This document shows, one piece after another, positions 18,433-26,483 of a stretch of DNA of 64,000 nt. The notes under the pieces are model-generated. The model was given only the letters and a program-made list of their open reading frames with translations, was not told where the DNA came from and did no database searches. Numbering within the stretch: the first letter of the stretch is position 1; every line of letters begins with the position of its first letter. Made by a program: the position numbers and the translations under genes. Source of the DNA: Bacteroidota bacterium (GTDB lineage: Bacteria; Bacteroidota; Bacteroidia; Chitinophagales; Chitinophagaceae); assembly GCA_016868815.1 (NCBI GenBank), contig VGFQ01000001.1:124001-188000 (forward strand), written 5' to 3'.

Positions 18433-19173
18433 ATGCCCTTCTTCCAACATTTCGGCGCCTTCCTGCTGATGCTGCGTGGGATGTTCACAAAGCTGGAAAA
18501 TCCGCGTATGTACTGGAAAGAACTGATGCACCAGTGTAACGAGCTAGGCATCGGCTCGCTGGGCATCGTAGCCATCATCTCCGTATTCATCGGCGCTGTA
18601 TCCACAGTACAAACAGCCTACCAGCTCGTCAGTCCACTGGTGCCCATCTCTACCATCGCACAGATTGTCCGCGACACCGTCATCCTCGAGTTCGCCCCGA
18701 CGCTCTCCTGCATCGTACTAGCCGGCGTCATCGGTAGTAAAATTGCCAGCGAGCTTGGCAACATGCGCGTCAGCGAGCAGATAGACGCATTGGAGACGAT
18801 GGGCATCAACACCCGCGCCTATCTCATCATGCCCAAAATCCTCGCCTGCCTGATCATGATCCCGCTGCTCGTCGTCATCTCCATGGTACTGGGCATGTGG
18901 GGCGGCCGCTTTGCGGGACAAGCAGCCGGCATCATGTCGTATGAAGTCTTCGACCGGGGACTGTTGAAAGAGTTCATCCCCTTCAACGTGACCTTCGCCC
19001 TAACCAAGGCCTATACCTTCGCCTTCATCATCTCCGCCATCCCCGCCTACTACGGCTACCATGTAAAAGGAGGAGCCCTAGAGATAGGACAATCCAGCAC
19101 AAGGGCCGTCGTGACCAGCTGCATCACCGTGCTGCTGGCAGACTATATCCTGGCAGCCCTACTGCTCGACTAG
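18433..19173 (+). CDS. MlaE-family ABC transporter permease
   Basis: This 246-residue integral membrane protein matches the MlaE permease family, which moves phospholipids between inner and outer membranes. It has about five or six hydrophobic segments, the GSKIASELGNMRVSEQIDALE cytoplasmic coupling region (written in two parts: GSKIASELGNMRVSEQ, then IDALETMGIN) and a C-terminal TSCITVLLADYILAALLL helix. The ATPase gene follows after 16 bp. An MlaD substrate-binding subunit, normally the next gene, is not found in the window. Confidence 0.9.
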   Translation: MPFFQHFGAFLLMLRGMFTKLENPRMYWKELMHQCNELGIGSLGIVAIISVFIGAVSTVQTAYQLVSPLVPISTIAQIVRDTVILEFAPTLSCIVLAGVIGSKIASELGNMRVSEQIDALETMGINTRAYLIMPKILACLIMIPLLVVISMVLGMWGGRFAGQAAGIMSYEVFDRGLLKEFIPFNVTFALTKAYTFAFIISAIPAYYGYHVKGGALEIGQSSTRAVVTSCITVLLADYILAALLLD

Positions 19174-19189
19174 ACCAGCCCCATAACAG

Positions 19190-19999
19190 ATGATTGAAGT
19201 CAAAGAAATACAGAAAGGATTTGGCGATAAGACTATCATCGGTGGCGTGTCATCAGTGATGGAGACTGGCAAGTGTAACCTTATCATAGGTGCCAGCGGG
19301 AGTGGCAAGACCGTGCTCATGAAATGCATCGTAGGCCTTTTTGAGCCTGATGCGGGAAGCATCATATATGATGGGCAGGACTTCACCGCGATGCCCTCCG
19401 TACAACGCAAATCGATGCGCCAGCAGATTGGTATGCTGTTCCAGGGCTCCGCCCTTTTCGACAGCTTAACCGTGGCGAAGAATGTGATGTTCCCACTCGA
19501 CATGTTCAGTCGCATGACCCGGGGAGAAAAGGAGAAACGGGTGGATGAAGTACTTGAGCGGGTCCGCCTCGACGGTGCCCATAAAAAATATCCCGCCGAA
19601 ATCAGTGGTGGCATGAAAAAGCGCGTCGGCATCGCCCGTGCCATTGTACTGAACCCCAAATACCTTTTCTGCGATGAGCCCAACTCAGGCCTCGACCCGC
19701 AGACATCCCTAGTCATAGACCGCCTCATCCGCGAGATCACCCTCGAGTATAACATCACCACCGTCGTCAACACCCACGACATGAATAGTGTCATGGAAAT
19801 CGGAGACCGCATCCTCTATATGCACCAAGGCTTCAAAGAATGGGAAGGCACCAACCAGGAGATCATCCACAACCGAAATGAGCGACTCAACGCCTTCATT
19901 TTCGCATCCGAATTCCTCCGCGACGCTAAAGACATGCGCATGCTGGAGATGCGAGGAAAAATCTCCGACCAGCGCGACATGGACGAACTCCTCCGCTGA
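19190..19999 (+). CDS. MlaF-type ABC transporter ATPase
   Basis: The 269-residue ATPase pairs with the MlaE-like permease upstream. Walker A is GASGSGKT, preceded by IIG. The signature is EISGGMKKRVGIARAI, whose GGM-KKR form is typical of the Mla branch. Walker B is YLFCDEPNSGLDP, followed by the NTHDMNS switch histidine. The C-terminal 40 residues (about 225-269) extend beyond the core, which in MlaF-like proteins contributes to dimer contacts. It should energise phospholipid movement at the inner membrane. The next gene is sucD, 203 bp away, so the operon seems to end here without mlaD. Confidence 0.9.
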   Translation: MIEVKEIQKGFGDKTIIGGVSSVMETGKCNLIIGASGSGKTVLMKCIVGLFEPDAGSIIYDGQDFTAMPSVQRKSMRQQIGMLFQGSALFDSLTVAKNVMFPLDMFSRMTRGEKEKRVDEVLERVRLDGAHKKYPAEISGGMKKRVGIARAIVLNPKYLFCDEPNSGLDPQTSLVIDRLIREITLEYNITTVVNTHDMNSVMEIGDRILYMHQGFKEWEGTNQEIIHNRNERLNAFIFASEFLRDAKDMRMLEMRGKISDQRDMDELLR

Positions 20000-20170
20000 C
20001 GCTACGCACGATTCAGGATTCCTCTCTTTGCGCTGCAAACAAGAATTGTGTAGCAATGCCCGCAAGAAGGCACGCTAACTTTGTGGCGTTGACCAATTCC
20101 CAAACACCAAATGCTTACCTAAGTCAAGACTAACGCTGTCCAGGCCCTTCAGCCATTGGCAGGCTTTTAC

Positions 20171-20178
20171 TAACTTCG
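20171..20178 (+). promoter_or_regulatory. Candidate -7 box of sucD
   Basis: TAACTTCG is one base from TAnnTTTG and lies 24 nt upstream of the sucD ATG. A full-consensus TAACTTTG also occurs at 20076-20083, 119 nt upstream of the start. Neither has a clear -33 partner. Confidence 0.35.
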
Positions 20179-20202
20179 CGACGCAACAAATTCAGTTTAA
20201 TT

Positions 20203-21075
20203 ATGTCGGTACTCGTCCATCAGGGATCCCAGGTCATAGTTCAGGGTTTCACCGGAACGGAAGGCAGTTTCCACGCTACACAGATGATCGAATACGGCAC
20301 CCAAGTAGTAGGGGGGGTGACGCCTGGCAAGGGGGGCACCCGGCACCTTGACAGACCGGTCTTCAACACCGTCGCCGATGCCGTCCGCACCACGGGCGCA
20401 GATGTGAGCATCATCTTTGTACCGCCCGCCTTTGCGGCTGATGCCGTCTGTGAGGCGGCAGAAGCAGGCATAGGCCTAGTCGTGTGCATCACTGAAGGGA
20501 TCCCTGTGCAGGATATGGTCAAAGTGAAACATTTCCTTCAGGACCGCCCGATACGGCTGATCGGACCCAACTGTCCCGGTGTCATCACCGCCGGCGCCTG
20601 CAAGGTGGGCATCATGCCCGGATTCATTTTTAGGGAAGGCCGCATTGGCATCGTTTCCAAATCCGGCACCCTCACCTATGAGGCTGCCGACCAGATTGTC
20701 AAGGCCGGCCTAGGCATCAGCACTGCCATCGGCATCGGTGGCGACCCCATCATCGGCACCACTACCCGCGAGGCCGTGCAGCTCTTCATGGACGACCCGG
20801 ACACCGACGGGATTGTCATGATCGGCGAGATCGGCGGCGGAATGGAAGCCGAGGCGGCCCACTGGATCCGGCAGCACCCACACAAACCCGTCGTGGGATT
20901 CATCGCAGGGCAGACAGCCCCTCCCGGCCGCCGCATGGGACATGCCGGCGCCATCATCGGCGGATCCGACGACACCGCCGCTGCCAAAAAACGCATCATG
21001 CATGAAAGTGGGATCCTCGTCGTCGACAGCCCAGCCGACATCGGCCGGACCATGGCAGAGGCCATGCGGTCTTGA
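20203..21075 (+). CDS. sucD: Succinate-CoA ligase (ADP-forming) alpha subunit
   Basis: The 290-residue product is the CoA-binding and phosphohistidine subunit of succinyl-CoA synthetase in the citric acid cycle. The N-terminal CoA-binding fold has [19 protein letters not shown] and [10 protein letters not shown]. The active-site histidine lies in [18 protein letters not shown] and [10 protein letters not shown] are also present. Length is normal. The beta subunit sucC is not adjacent. A 203-bp leader with two possible -7 boxes precedes it, and a strong hairpin terminator follows. Confidence 0.96.
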   Translation: MSVLVHQGSQVIVQGFTGTEGSFHATQMIEYGTQVVGGVTPGKGGTRHLDRPVFNTVADAVRTTGADVSIIFVPPAFAADAVCEAAEAGIGLVVCITEGIPVQDMVKVKHFLQDRPIRLIGPNCPGVITAGACKVGIMPGFIFREGRIGIVSKSGTLTYEAADQIVKAGLGISTAIGIGGDPIIGTTTREAVQLFMDDPDTDGIVMIGEIGGGMEAEAAHWIRQHPHKPVVGFIAGQTAPPGRRMGHAGAIIGGSDDTAAAKKRIMHESGILVVDSPADIGRTMAEAMRS

Positions 21076-21094
21076 CCCAACCCCGCATACATCA

Positions 21095-21142
21095 GCCCGT
21101 CGCGTCCAGCCCCTAGCATGTCAGCGACGGGCTTCTTATTTT
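21095..21142 (+). terminator. Rho-independent-like terminator after sucD
   Basis: The perfect 9-bp stem GCCCGTCGC / GCGACGGGC (21095-21103 and 21124-21132) is followed by TTCTTATTTT. It lies 19 bp after the sucD stop, and the loop is 20 nt. Confidence 0.65.
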
Positions 21143-21214
21143 CGTTAATTCTCTTCGTCTGCTTGTGGATACGCACGTTCCATGCATCCCATCCAAGGCA
21201 CCTACCTTCCAACT

Positions 21215-23635
21215 ATGAGACCCCTCCTCTTGCTGGCATCCCTCGCCTCCATGGCCCTGCCACTGGCCGGCTCGGCACAGGGTATCCCCGTCAGCATCCG
21301 GAGGCAGTCGCCAGGTGTCATGGCGATGGCGAAGCCTTCGGAAGCAGAGGCCGCCCAACCGGGAGTAGGTTACAACACCCTAGTAGAGGTATTGCAGACG
21401 GATAAAAGCCGCCCAAAGCTCCCCGGCACGGCGATGCAGAACTTCGTCATCCGAAAAGAGCTCATGGTACAGCCCCACACGCCCCGATTCCTAAGAGAAG
21501 GGGACCGACTCACCCTGCCCGTGCGCATCACCAACTGCTCCGACAGCGAGCAGACGGGACAGGCGCAGCTAGAACTCTTTGACCCCGAGAATGGGGCATC
21601 GGTCGATGGATATTTTCATAATGTCTTCCCTGTACAATTCTTCACGGCCCCCGCCGGGCAGACGGTGGCGGTAGCCTTTACGATGTCGGTGCCAGCCGAC
21701 TTCCATCGGCCCGTCGGCCTACGCGTCCGGGCCGCTACTGCTCGCCATACAGATAGGGAAGAACGCATCCTGCCCGTACTCAGCAACCGCCTGCTCGTGA
21801 CGGAGTCAGTCCCCCTCCGGATGGATGGGCTGGGCAGTCGGACCTTCCGCTTCGAGAAGCTCCTGCAGTCGGGCGACGCCCCTACCCTGACTCAACACCG
21901 ACTGACACTGGAGTATGCCGCCAGCCCTGCCTGGTATGCCGTCGCAGCACTACCCTTGACGGGCTATGCCCATGCCTCCGTCGAACAGTCGTTCAACAGG
22001 TTCTATGCCAATGCCGTGGCAGCGCAGGCCGCTGCCGGCAGCCCCCGCATTCGCGAGTGGGTGGCGCGATGGGCCACCGACAGCGCTGCAGGCCGGCAGG
22101 CCCGGGCCAGCGCCATCGGCCAGCAGCCTGCGCTCAGGGATATCCTCCTCGAAGAAACCCCCTGGGTCACGGAGGCCCGCGACCAAGCGGCACAACGGCG
22201 TCAGCTGGCCTCGCTCTTCGAAACAGGGCGCCTGGCCTCCGCCCTCAAAGAAGCGCTGGCACAGGTTCGGGCAGCCCAGAACCCAGATGGTGGATTTGCA
22301 TGGTTTCCGGACGGCCCCTCCGACCGCTACATGTCGCAATACATCCTGGCCAACATGGGCCGGATGCAGACGACCGGTGCCGTGCCGGCGCCCCTCCAAG
22401 CCGCGTTTTCATACCTCCTGGACGCGGGGCTGCGCTATCTCTCCGGCCAGCTGCAAGACGATCATCGCGAAGCGACCCGCCGCGCCCAGCCACCTGCCTC
22501 CCCATCGCCCCTGCAGGTACAGGCCCTCTATGCCCTCAGCTGCCACCCTGCCTACAAGCCCCCTGCCAAAGAAATGGCTGCCCAGCAGTACTACCGGTCA
22601 CGCATCATCGAAACGTGGCCGGCACTGCCCTTGCAGGTACAGGCCATGGCTGCCCTGGCCCTGCACCGCACAGGAGCGACCTCCACCGCAAAAGCCATCC
22701 TGCACTCCCTGCGGGAGCGGGCCGTGCAAGACTCCACACTCGGCATGTACTGGAAAGGCGGACGACAGCCCTGGTACTGGCAGGAGGCCCCCATCGAGAC
22801 GCAGTCGCTCCTCCTGGAAGCTTTCCTAGACATTAATCAGGATACCGCCACGGCCGACCAGCTGCGGCTTTGGCTGCTGACCAAGAAGCAGACAGAACGG
22901 TGGGAGTCCACCCGGGCGACCGCCGATGCCTGCCGGGCCTTGCTCGCCATGGGCAGCCACTGGCTCGCCGAAGGCCGGGCCGCAGACATCTTCCTCGGCC
23001 ACCAGCAGCCCCTGCAGTTCCAGACCCTGGCGGGCGGGGGCGGGCTGCAGGCCTCCCTCGAAGGCCCTGCCATCAAACCCGAGATGGGACATATTCGTGT
23101 GCGCGTGACCGGTGACTCAAGCCAACACCCTTCGGGCTTAAGCTGGGGGGCCGTCCATTGGCAGTATTTCGAGCACCTCGACCGTCTCACGGCCACCACA
23201 GGCCCCCTCGCAGTGGAGAAGCAGCTATACCAGGAAAAGATGACGGCTGCTGGACCCATCCTCGAGGCCCTGACGGAAGCGTCCAACCTGACGGTTGGCG
23301 ACAAACTCATCGTCCGGCTGCTGCTGCGCAACGACCGGGATATGGAATATGTACACCTCAAAGACATGCGTGGCTCCGGCACAGAGCCGGCCGACGGGCT
23401 CAGCGGCTACCAATGGAAAGGAGCCCTGGGCTACTACCTGTCGCCCCGCGATGCGGCCACCCATTTCTTCCTGCCCATCGTCCCGAAAGGCACCCACGTC
23501 TTCGAATACACGTTGTTTGTCAGCCATGCAGGCCAGTTCCCTGCCGGGATTGCCACCGCTGAGTGCCTCTATGCCCCTTCTTTCAGAGGGCATGCTGAAA
23601 GCCTTTCCATCCGCGCCTCAGAAAGGCCGGAATGA
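21215..23635 (+). CDS. Short alpha-2-macroglobulin-like protein lacking the thioester cysteine
   Basis: I choose the ATG at 21215 because MRPLLLLASLASMALPLAGS is a signal peptide; an ATG 33 bp upstream is less likely. The 806-residue product corresponds to the C-terminal half of Bacteroidota alpha-2-macroglobulin-like proteins, which usually exceed 1500 residues. It starts in the domain with ELMVQPHTPRFLREGDRL, followed by an alpha-toroid (thioester-type domain) and a final MG/receptor-like domain (LIVRLLLRNDRDMEYVHLKD). The N-terminal MG domains are absent. The usual CxEQ thioester site reads ASVEQSFNRFYAN, with serine (codon TCC at 21977-21979) where cysteine is expected. It therefore probably works without covalent trapping, as a structural or binding protein in the envelope. 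No adjacent missing N-terminal gene was found. Confidence 0.75.
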   Translation: MRPLLLLASLASMALPLAGSAQGIPVSIRRQSPGVMAMAKPSEAEAAQPGVGYNTLVEVLQTDKSRPKLPGTAMQNFVIRKELMVQPHTPRFLREGDRLTLPVRITNCSDSEQTGQAQLELFDPENGASVDGYFHNVFPVQFFTAPAGQTVAVAFTMSVPADFHRPVGLRVRAATARHTDREERILPVLSNRLLVTESVPLRMDGLGSRTFRFEKLLQSGDAPTLTQHRLTLEYAASPAWYAVAALPLTGYAHASVEQSFNRFYANAVAAQAAAGSPRIREWVARWATDSAAGRQARASAIGQQPALRDILLEETPWVTEARDQAAQRRQLASLFETGRLASALKEALAQVRAAQNPDGGFAWFPDGPSDRYMSQYILANMGRMQTTGAVPAPLQAAFSYLLDAGLRYLSGQLQDDHREATRRAQPPASPSPLQVQALYALSCHPAYKPPAKEMAAQQYYRSRIIETWPALPLQVQAMAALALHRTGATSTAKAILHSLRERAVQDSTLGMYWKGGRQPWYWQEAPIETQSLLLEAFLDINQDTATADQLRLWLLTKKQTERWESTRATADACRALLAMGSHWLAEGRAADIFLGHQQPLQFQTLAGGGGLQASLEGPAIKPEMGHIRVRVTGDSSQHPSGLSWGAVHWQYFEHLDRLTATTGPLAVEKQLYQEKMTAAGPILEALTEASNLTVGDKLIVRLLLRNDRDMEYVHLKDMRGSGTEPADGLSGYQWKGALGYYLSPRDAATHFFLPIVPKGTHVFEYTLFVSHAGQFPAGIATAECLYAPSFRGHAESLSIRASERPE

Positions 23636-23848
23636 GTTCATTGGGATCGCCGCTAGGGCATGATGTGCTACTCCCCTCGGAGGGTTTGGAAAGGACAGAT
23701 GGCCCTTGTAATTTTTTTTCACGAGGAAATGCAGAGGTTTTCCTTCTTTTTAACTTTTTACTATTTTTTCGTCGAAATAATAGAGCATTCCTGCTCTTGG
23801 GTGAAAGTTACAAGGCTGATAACTTGGACTCAATCTTGGACTCATACC
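23636..23848. other. AT-rich intergenic region before the XRE regulator
   Basis: This 213-bp region has long T runs and two inverted repeats, and no convincing gene. Open frames crossing it are simple upstream extensions of the regulator frame. It marks a sharp drop in GC at the start of the accessory region. Confidence 0.5.
23782..23825. promoter_or_regulatory. Two inverted repeats upstream of the XRE regulator (possible operators)
   Basis: AGAGCA-TTCC-TGCTCT (23782-23797) is a perfect 6-bp hairpin. AAGTTA-N9-TAACTT (23805-23825) is a perfect spaced inverted repeat ending 23 nt before the regulator ATG. Such placement fits autoregulation by a small HTH protein, but this is inference. Confidence 0.3.
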
Positions 23849-24085
23849 ATGTACAAGAAAAACACCTTCCAGTCGTTGCTATGCAAAAACATTCGAAGAG
23901 CCTGGGTTTCCCGCAGCATGACGATCGAACAACTGGCCCATGACGCGAACATGACCTACTCACAGATCAGCCGGATCGAGCTCGGAAAAATCAACACCAG
24001 CGTCTACACGCTCCACATCTTATGCCAGACCTTAGATGTGGGGCCCATGGAATTGCTGGATTTCACCGTGCAGGGCTCGCGATAA
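23849..24085 (+). CDS. Small XRE-family helix-turn-helix regulator
   Basis: The start is set at 23849 (MYKKNTFQSLLCKNIRRAW), giving 78 residues. The longer in-frame extension to 23660 is rich in F, I and K from AT-rich DNA and looks non-coding. Residues about 15-68 form a Cro/C1-type HTH: SMTIEQLAHDANMTYSQISR is the helix-turn-helix proper, followed by IELGKINTSVYTLHILCQTL. It should bind DNA as a dimer. Similar stand-alone HTH proteins are common in Bacteroidota accessory regions. Its targets are unknown; the inverted repeats just upstream are candidates. Confidence 0.8.
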   Translation: MYKKNTFQSLLCKNIRRAWVSRSMTIEQLAHDANMTYSQISRIELGKINTSVYTLHILCQTLDVGPMELLDFTVQGSR

Positions 24086-24194
24086 ACCGCCTGGCCAAGC
24101 CTTTGTTGCAAAGCCCCTATGGGGCCTGTTGTCCTCAGCGATCCCGGCAAAAAATCCGGGCTTGTCCGCACCTGACCGGGACGACCCTGTATGC

Positions 24195-24617
24195 TTATAC
24201 AAATTCTTTCTCGATGGCGCCGACCATATCCACGGAAAAGGATATGAAATTTCGAAAACAGTGGTTGGTGAAGAGCCGCTCGGGCTCGCCTACAAAGTTG
24301 GAACGGTAGGTGACCCGCCAATCATTAGCTTGCTTTCTGACCTGGACATGTCCGAGGACAAGCTTGGTGTTCAGGTTGTCCAGCACCTCATAGAAATCGA
24401 TGCCAGGCTTCTCATAGGCCTCTTCGTAGGTCGCAAAGAGCTGGAACAGGGCCTGGCCGCCAACTTCGCTAATGATCAGGAGCACTCTTGTCGGCTTGTT
24501 GCGGATCTTGAAGACAGACAACAGCACCACCGAATCCTTCTGCTCCTGGACGGTGATATTGATGGCGCCGATGGCTTCGAAGCATTGTTTGATTTCAGGC
24601 AGGGGTAGAGGGATCAT
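24195..24617 (-). CDS. Small protein of unknown function (possibly YbjN/secretion-chaperone-like)
   Basis: The 140-residue protein has no signal peptide or membrane helix. The pattern is an N-terminal amphipathic helix (LPEIKQCFEAIGAINI), several beta strands (SVVLLSVFKIRNKPTRVLLIIS), a middle helix, further strands (WRVTYRSNFVG) and a closing helix (FISFSVDMVGAIEKEF). This layout resembles YbjN or type III chaperone-like folds, but I cannot confirm that from sequence alone. Its ATG overlaps the TGA of the decayed gene upstream by four bases (ATGA, 24614-24617), so the two were once translated in a coupled way. Confidence 0.5.
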   Translation of the reverse strand: MIPLPLPEIKQCFEAIGAINITVQEQKDSVVLLSVFKIRNKPTRVLLIISEVGGQALFQLFATYEEAYEKPGIDFYEVLDNLNTKLVLGHVQVRKQANDWRVTYRSNFVGEPERLFTNHCFRNFISFSVDMVGAIEKEFV

Positions 24618-24966
24618 AGGTCAATGGTATTAAGAACCTTATTCATATCCGATTTAAAGATAACTTCCGTCGTGAACAATCCGTCACTGCCGCCGCTGGC
24701 GAGGATGACATCCTGGCTCCGCAGCAGGATTTGACGCATCTACTACACCAGCGTAGCCTTCGACTTCTGGGCTACGATCAGCGAGTTGGAGAGTGCTTGC
24801 TCTGTCTTCTCCCAGAAATAGTCTTTCTGGATGGCGATGAGCACGCCCAGCTTGATATCGTCTTTTCGGGTACTCTGCCTCTATAGACCTGTTTGAGGAT
24901 ACCCTCTTTTTGCTCTCCCTTGATATATCGGAAAACGCCGGAGAGGCTCCACTCGATCTTTTCCAT
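24614..24966 (-). pseudogene. Decayed gene upstream of the 24195 gene
   Basis: Reading from the ATG at 24966 gives MEKIEWSLSGVFRYIKGEQK and continues to KQVYRG. A one-base shift near 24860-24875 then moves coding character to another frame (DDIKLGVLIAIQKDYFWEKT, later SNSLIVAQKSKATLV). That frame meets two successive TAG codons at 24743-24745 and 24740-24742, followed by ATG and about 40 codons ending VLNTIDL and TGA at 24614. The residue composition across the breaks looks protein-like throughout. The simplest reading is a gene with a frameshift and stops; two small adjacent genes with one frameshift is an alternative. The family is not recognised. Confidence 0.5.
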
Positions 24967-25086
24967 ATGCGCCTTGGTCTCTTGACGGATTCTTTGACAG
25001 ATAGGGCCATGGGAACGTAGAAAGGGTTTTATCACACTTATGCATGTTACGAATTCTGGATAAAAATCGAAAAAGCATTTGGACGA

Positions 25087-25206
25087 ATGGTGGATGCCCC
25101 GCTCTTCTCTGGGCTAAGAGATGGAATAGATCAACTGGAAATGAACGAGTTGACATCCTCAGAATTAAAGGCTTATTTTATGCTGCTCCCGAATAAGGTC
25201 AATTAA
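25087..25206 (+). pseudogene. Possible C-terminal gene fragment upstream of the SGNH gene
   Basis: A frame open from about 25020 to the TAA at 25204 reads YEFWIKIEKAFGRMVDAPLF, then SGLRDGIDQLEMNELTSSEL and AYFMLLPNKVN. It looks like protein, but the first ATG (25087) leaves only 39 residues and no start exists for the longer text. It ends 13 bp before the SGNH gene. It may be a remnant or a small upstream ORF. Confidence 0.3.
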
Positions 25207-25219
25207 AAGCAATCAGCCC

Positions 25220-26314
25220 ATGGCAGATACCCCGTCAAAGCAGTCGAAGCGTCCTTTTGGAAAGACGCTGCTGCTATATGGCATCATGTTTTTTGTTATG
25301 GCATTGGCATTGGAACTCTCATCGATCGTATTCATACACATCTGGTATCACGATTTTTGGGAAGAAACCCTTCAGTACCAGGGCAAGTCGTCAACCGTCT
25401 ATCTGGTTAAAAAGTTCATCTTAAAAGCAGGGCCCAACAATGACTTCGAAAGGAAGAGTTCCTCCCCGCAACCCTTCCGCATCCCAGACAGCATCCATGG
25501 CTTCCGCGCCAATACCGGCTCCTTTGAAATCACCTACCGGAAGCCTTCTTTCGACACCTTCGTGCAGTTCAAACATTTTGTTACGATCTTGCCGGAGGGC
25601 AATCGCTATGTCGGAGAGCCGGCCTATCCTACCGAGCGCGATGTATATGTCTTTGGAGATTCCTTCATCTTCGGTGAAGGCGTCAATGATGAGCAGACGT
25701 TCACCTACCTGCTGCAGTCGCGGTTCCCGCATACTCGTTTCCACCTCTACGCGTATTCAAGCTATTCGCTGACCAATGCTTATCTGAATATCCAGCGGCT
25801 CTCCAGCCGCATCGGCCCCGAGGATGTGATCATCCTGGGCCATGCCAGGTTTTATGATGTCCGGCATGTCGCAGCTCCCAGCCGCATCAAATGGTGGGGA
25901 GAGCCCTTTGCCGTGGGCAATGATCCTAAGCGCTTCAAACACCTGCGGGCACGTCTGGAAGGCGACAGCCTGGTCTTCGACCGGATTCCGTTGTTTTGCG
26001 CTTATCAGCAGGATTACTGCAGTCAGCCCGACCCGCCTACCGCCTACATGAATAAGGTGACGGCACACTTGATCAACGGCATCGCCCGGTCCACCCCCGC
26101 AAAAGTCTATCTATTGCATTTCTTCGGGGAGCTCCGCCCAGATATTGTCACACAACTCGACCCTGCCGTCAGCATCATTCAGGCCACAGCCGAGACCTAC
26201 GACTACCAAATGCGGGATGATATCAACGGGTTTGACCCTCATCCAGGCCCGTATTGGAACCATGCCATTTACCGCCGGCTGGCCGACACGCTCCGCACCC
26301 GCGAGATGTACTGA
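25220..26314 (+). CDS. Membrane-anchored SGNH/GDSL-type hydrolase-like protein
   Basis: The 364-residue protein has one N-terminal membrane segment (about 17-40, LLLYGIMFFVMALALELSSI) and a large external domain. VYVFGDSFIFGEGVNDEQTF (143-162) carries the block I nucleophile S148 of SGNH esterases. Near the C-terminus, GFDPHPGPYWNHAIY supplies a D-x-H-type block V, with H341 or H348 as the likely catalytic histidine. Related proteins modify acyl groups on polysaccharides or wall glycans, but this subfamily has no assigned substrate. It faces the asparagine-synthase-like gene, which converges from the other side; both could belong to surface-glycan metabolism (inference). Confidence 0.7.
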   Translation: MADTPSKQSKRPFGKTLLLYGIMFFVMALALELSSIVFIHIWYHDFWEETLQYQGKSSTVYLVKKFILKAGPNNDFERKSSSPQPFRIPDSIHGFRANTGSFEITYRKPSFDTFVQFKHFVTILPEGNRYVGEPAYPTERDVYVFGDSFIFGEGVNDEQTFTYLLQSRFPHTRFHLYAYSSYSLTNAYLNIQRLSSRIGPEDVIILGHARFYDVRHVAAPSRIKWWGEPFAVGNDPKRFKHLRARLEGDSLVFDRIPLFCAYQQDYCSQPDPPTAYMNKVTAHLINGIARSTPAKVYLLHFFGELRPDIVTQLDPAVSIIQATAETYDYQMRDDINGFDPHPGPYWNHAIYRRLADTLRTREMY

Positions 26315-26483
26315 ATGTTGGCTACGTGCGGATACAGCCCGGGTACCATCCTAACGACTCGCCCCCCATTTGAATGAGGGTCTCCTTCTATGCCATATGG
26401 ACAGTCTGCGATGTCTGTAGACAAGCCTTCGGAAGATATATATGCTCTACACCTAGTGCTCTCATAGCCTGAACGGGTAGCTG

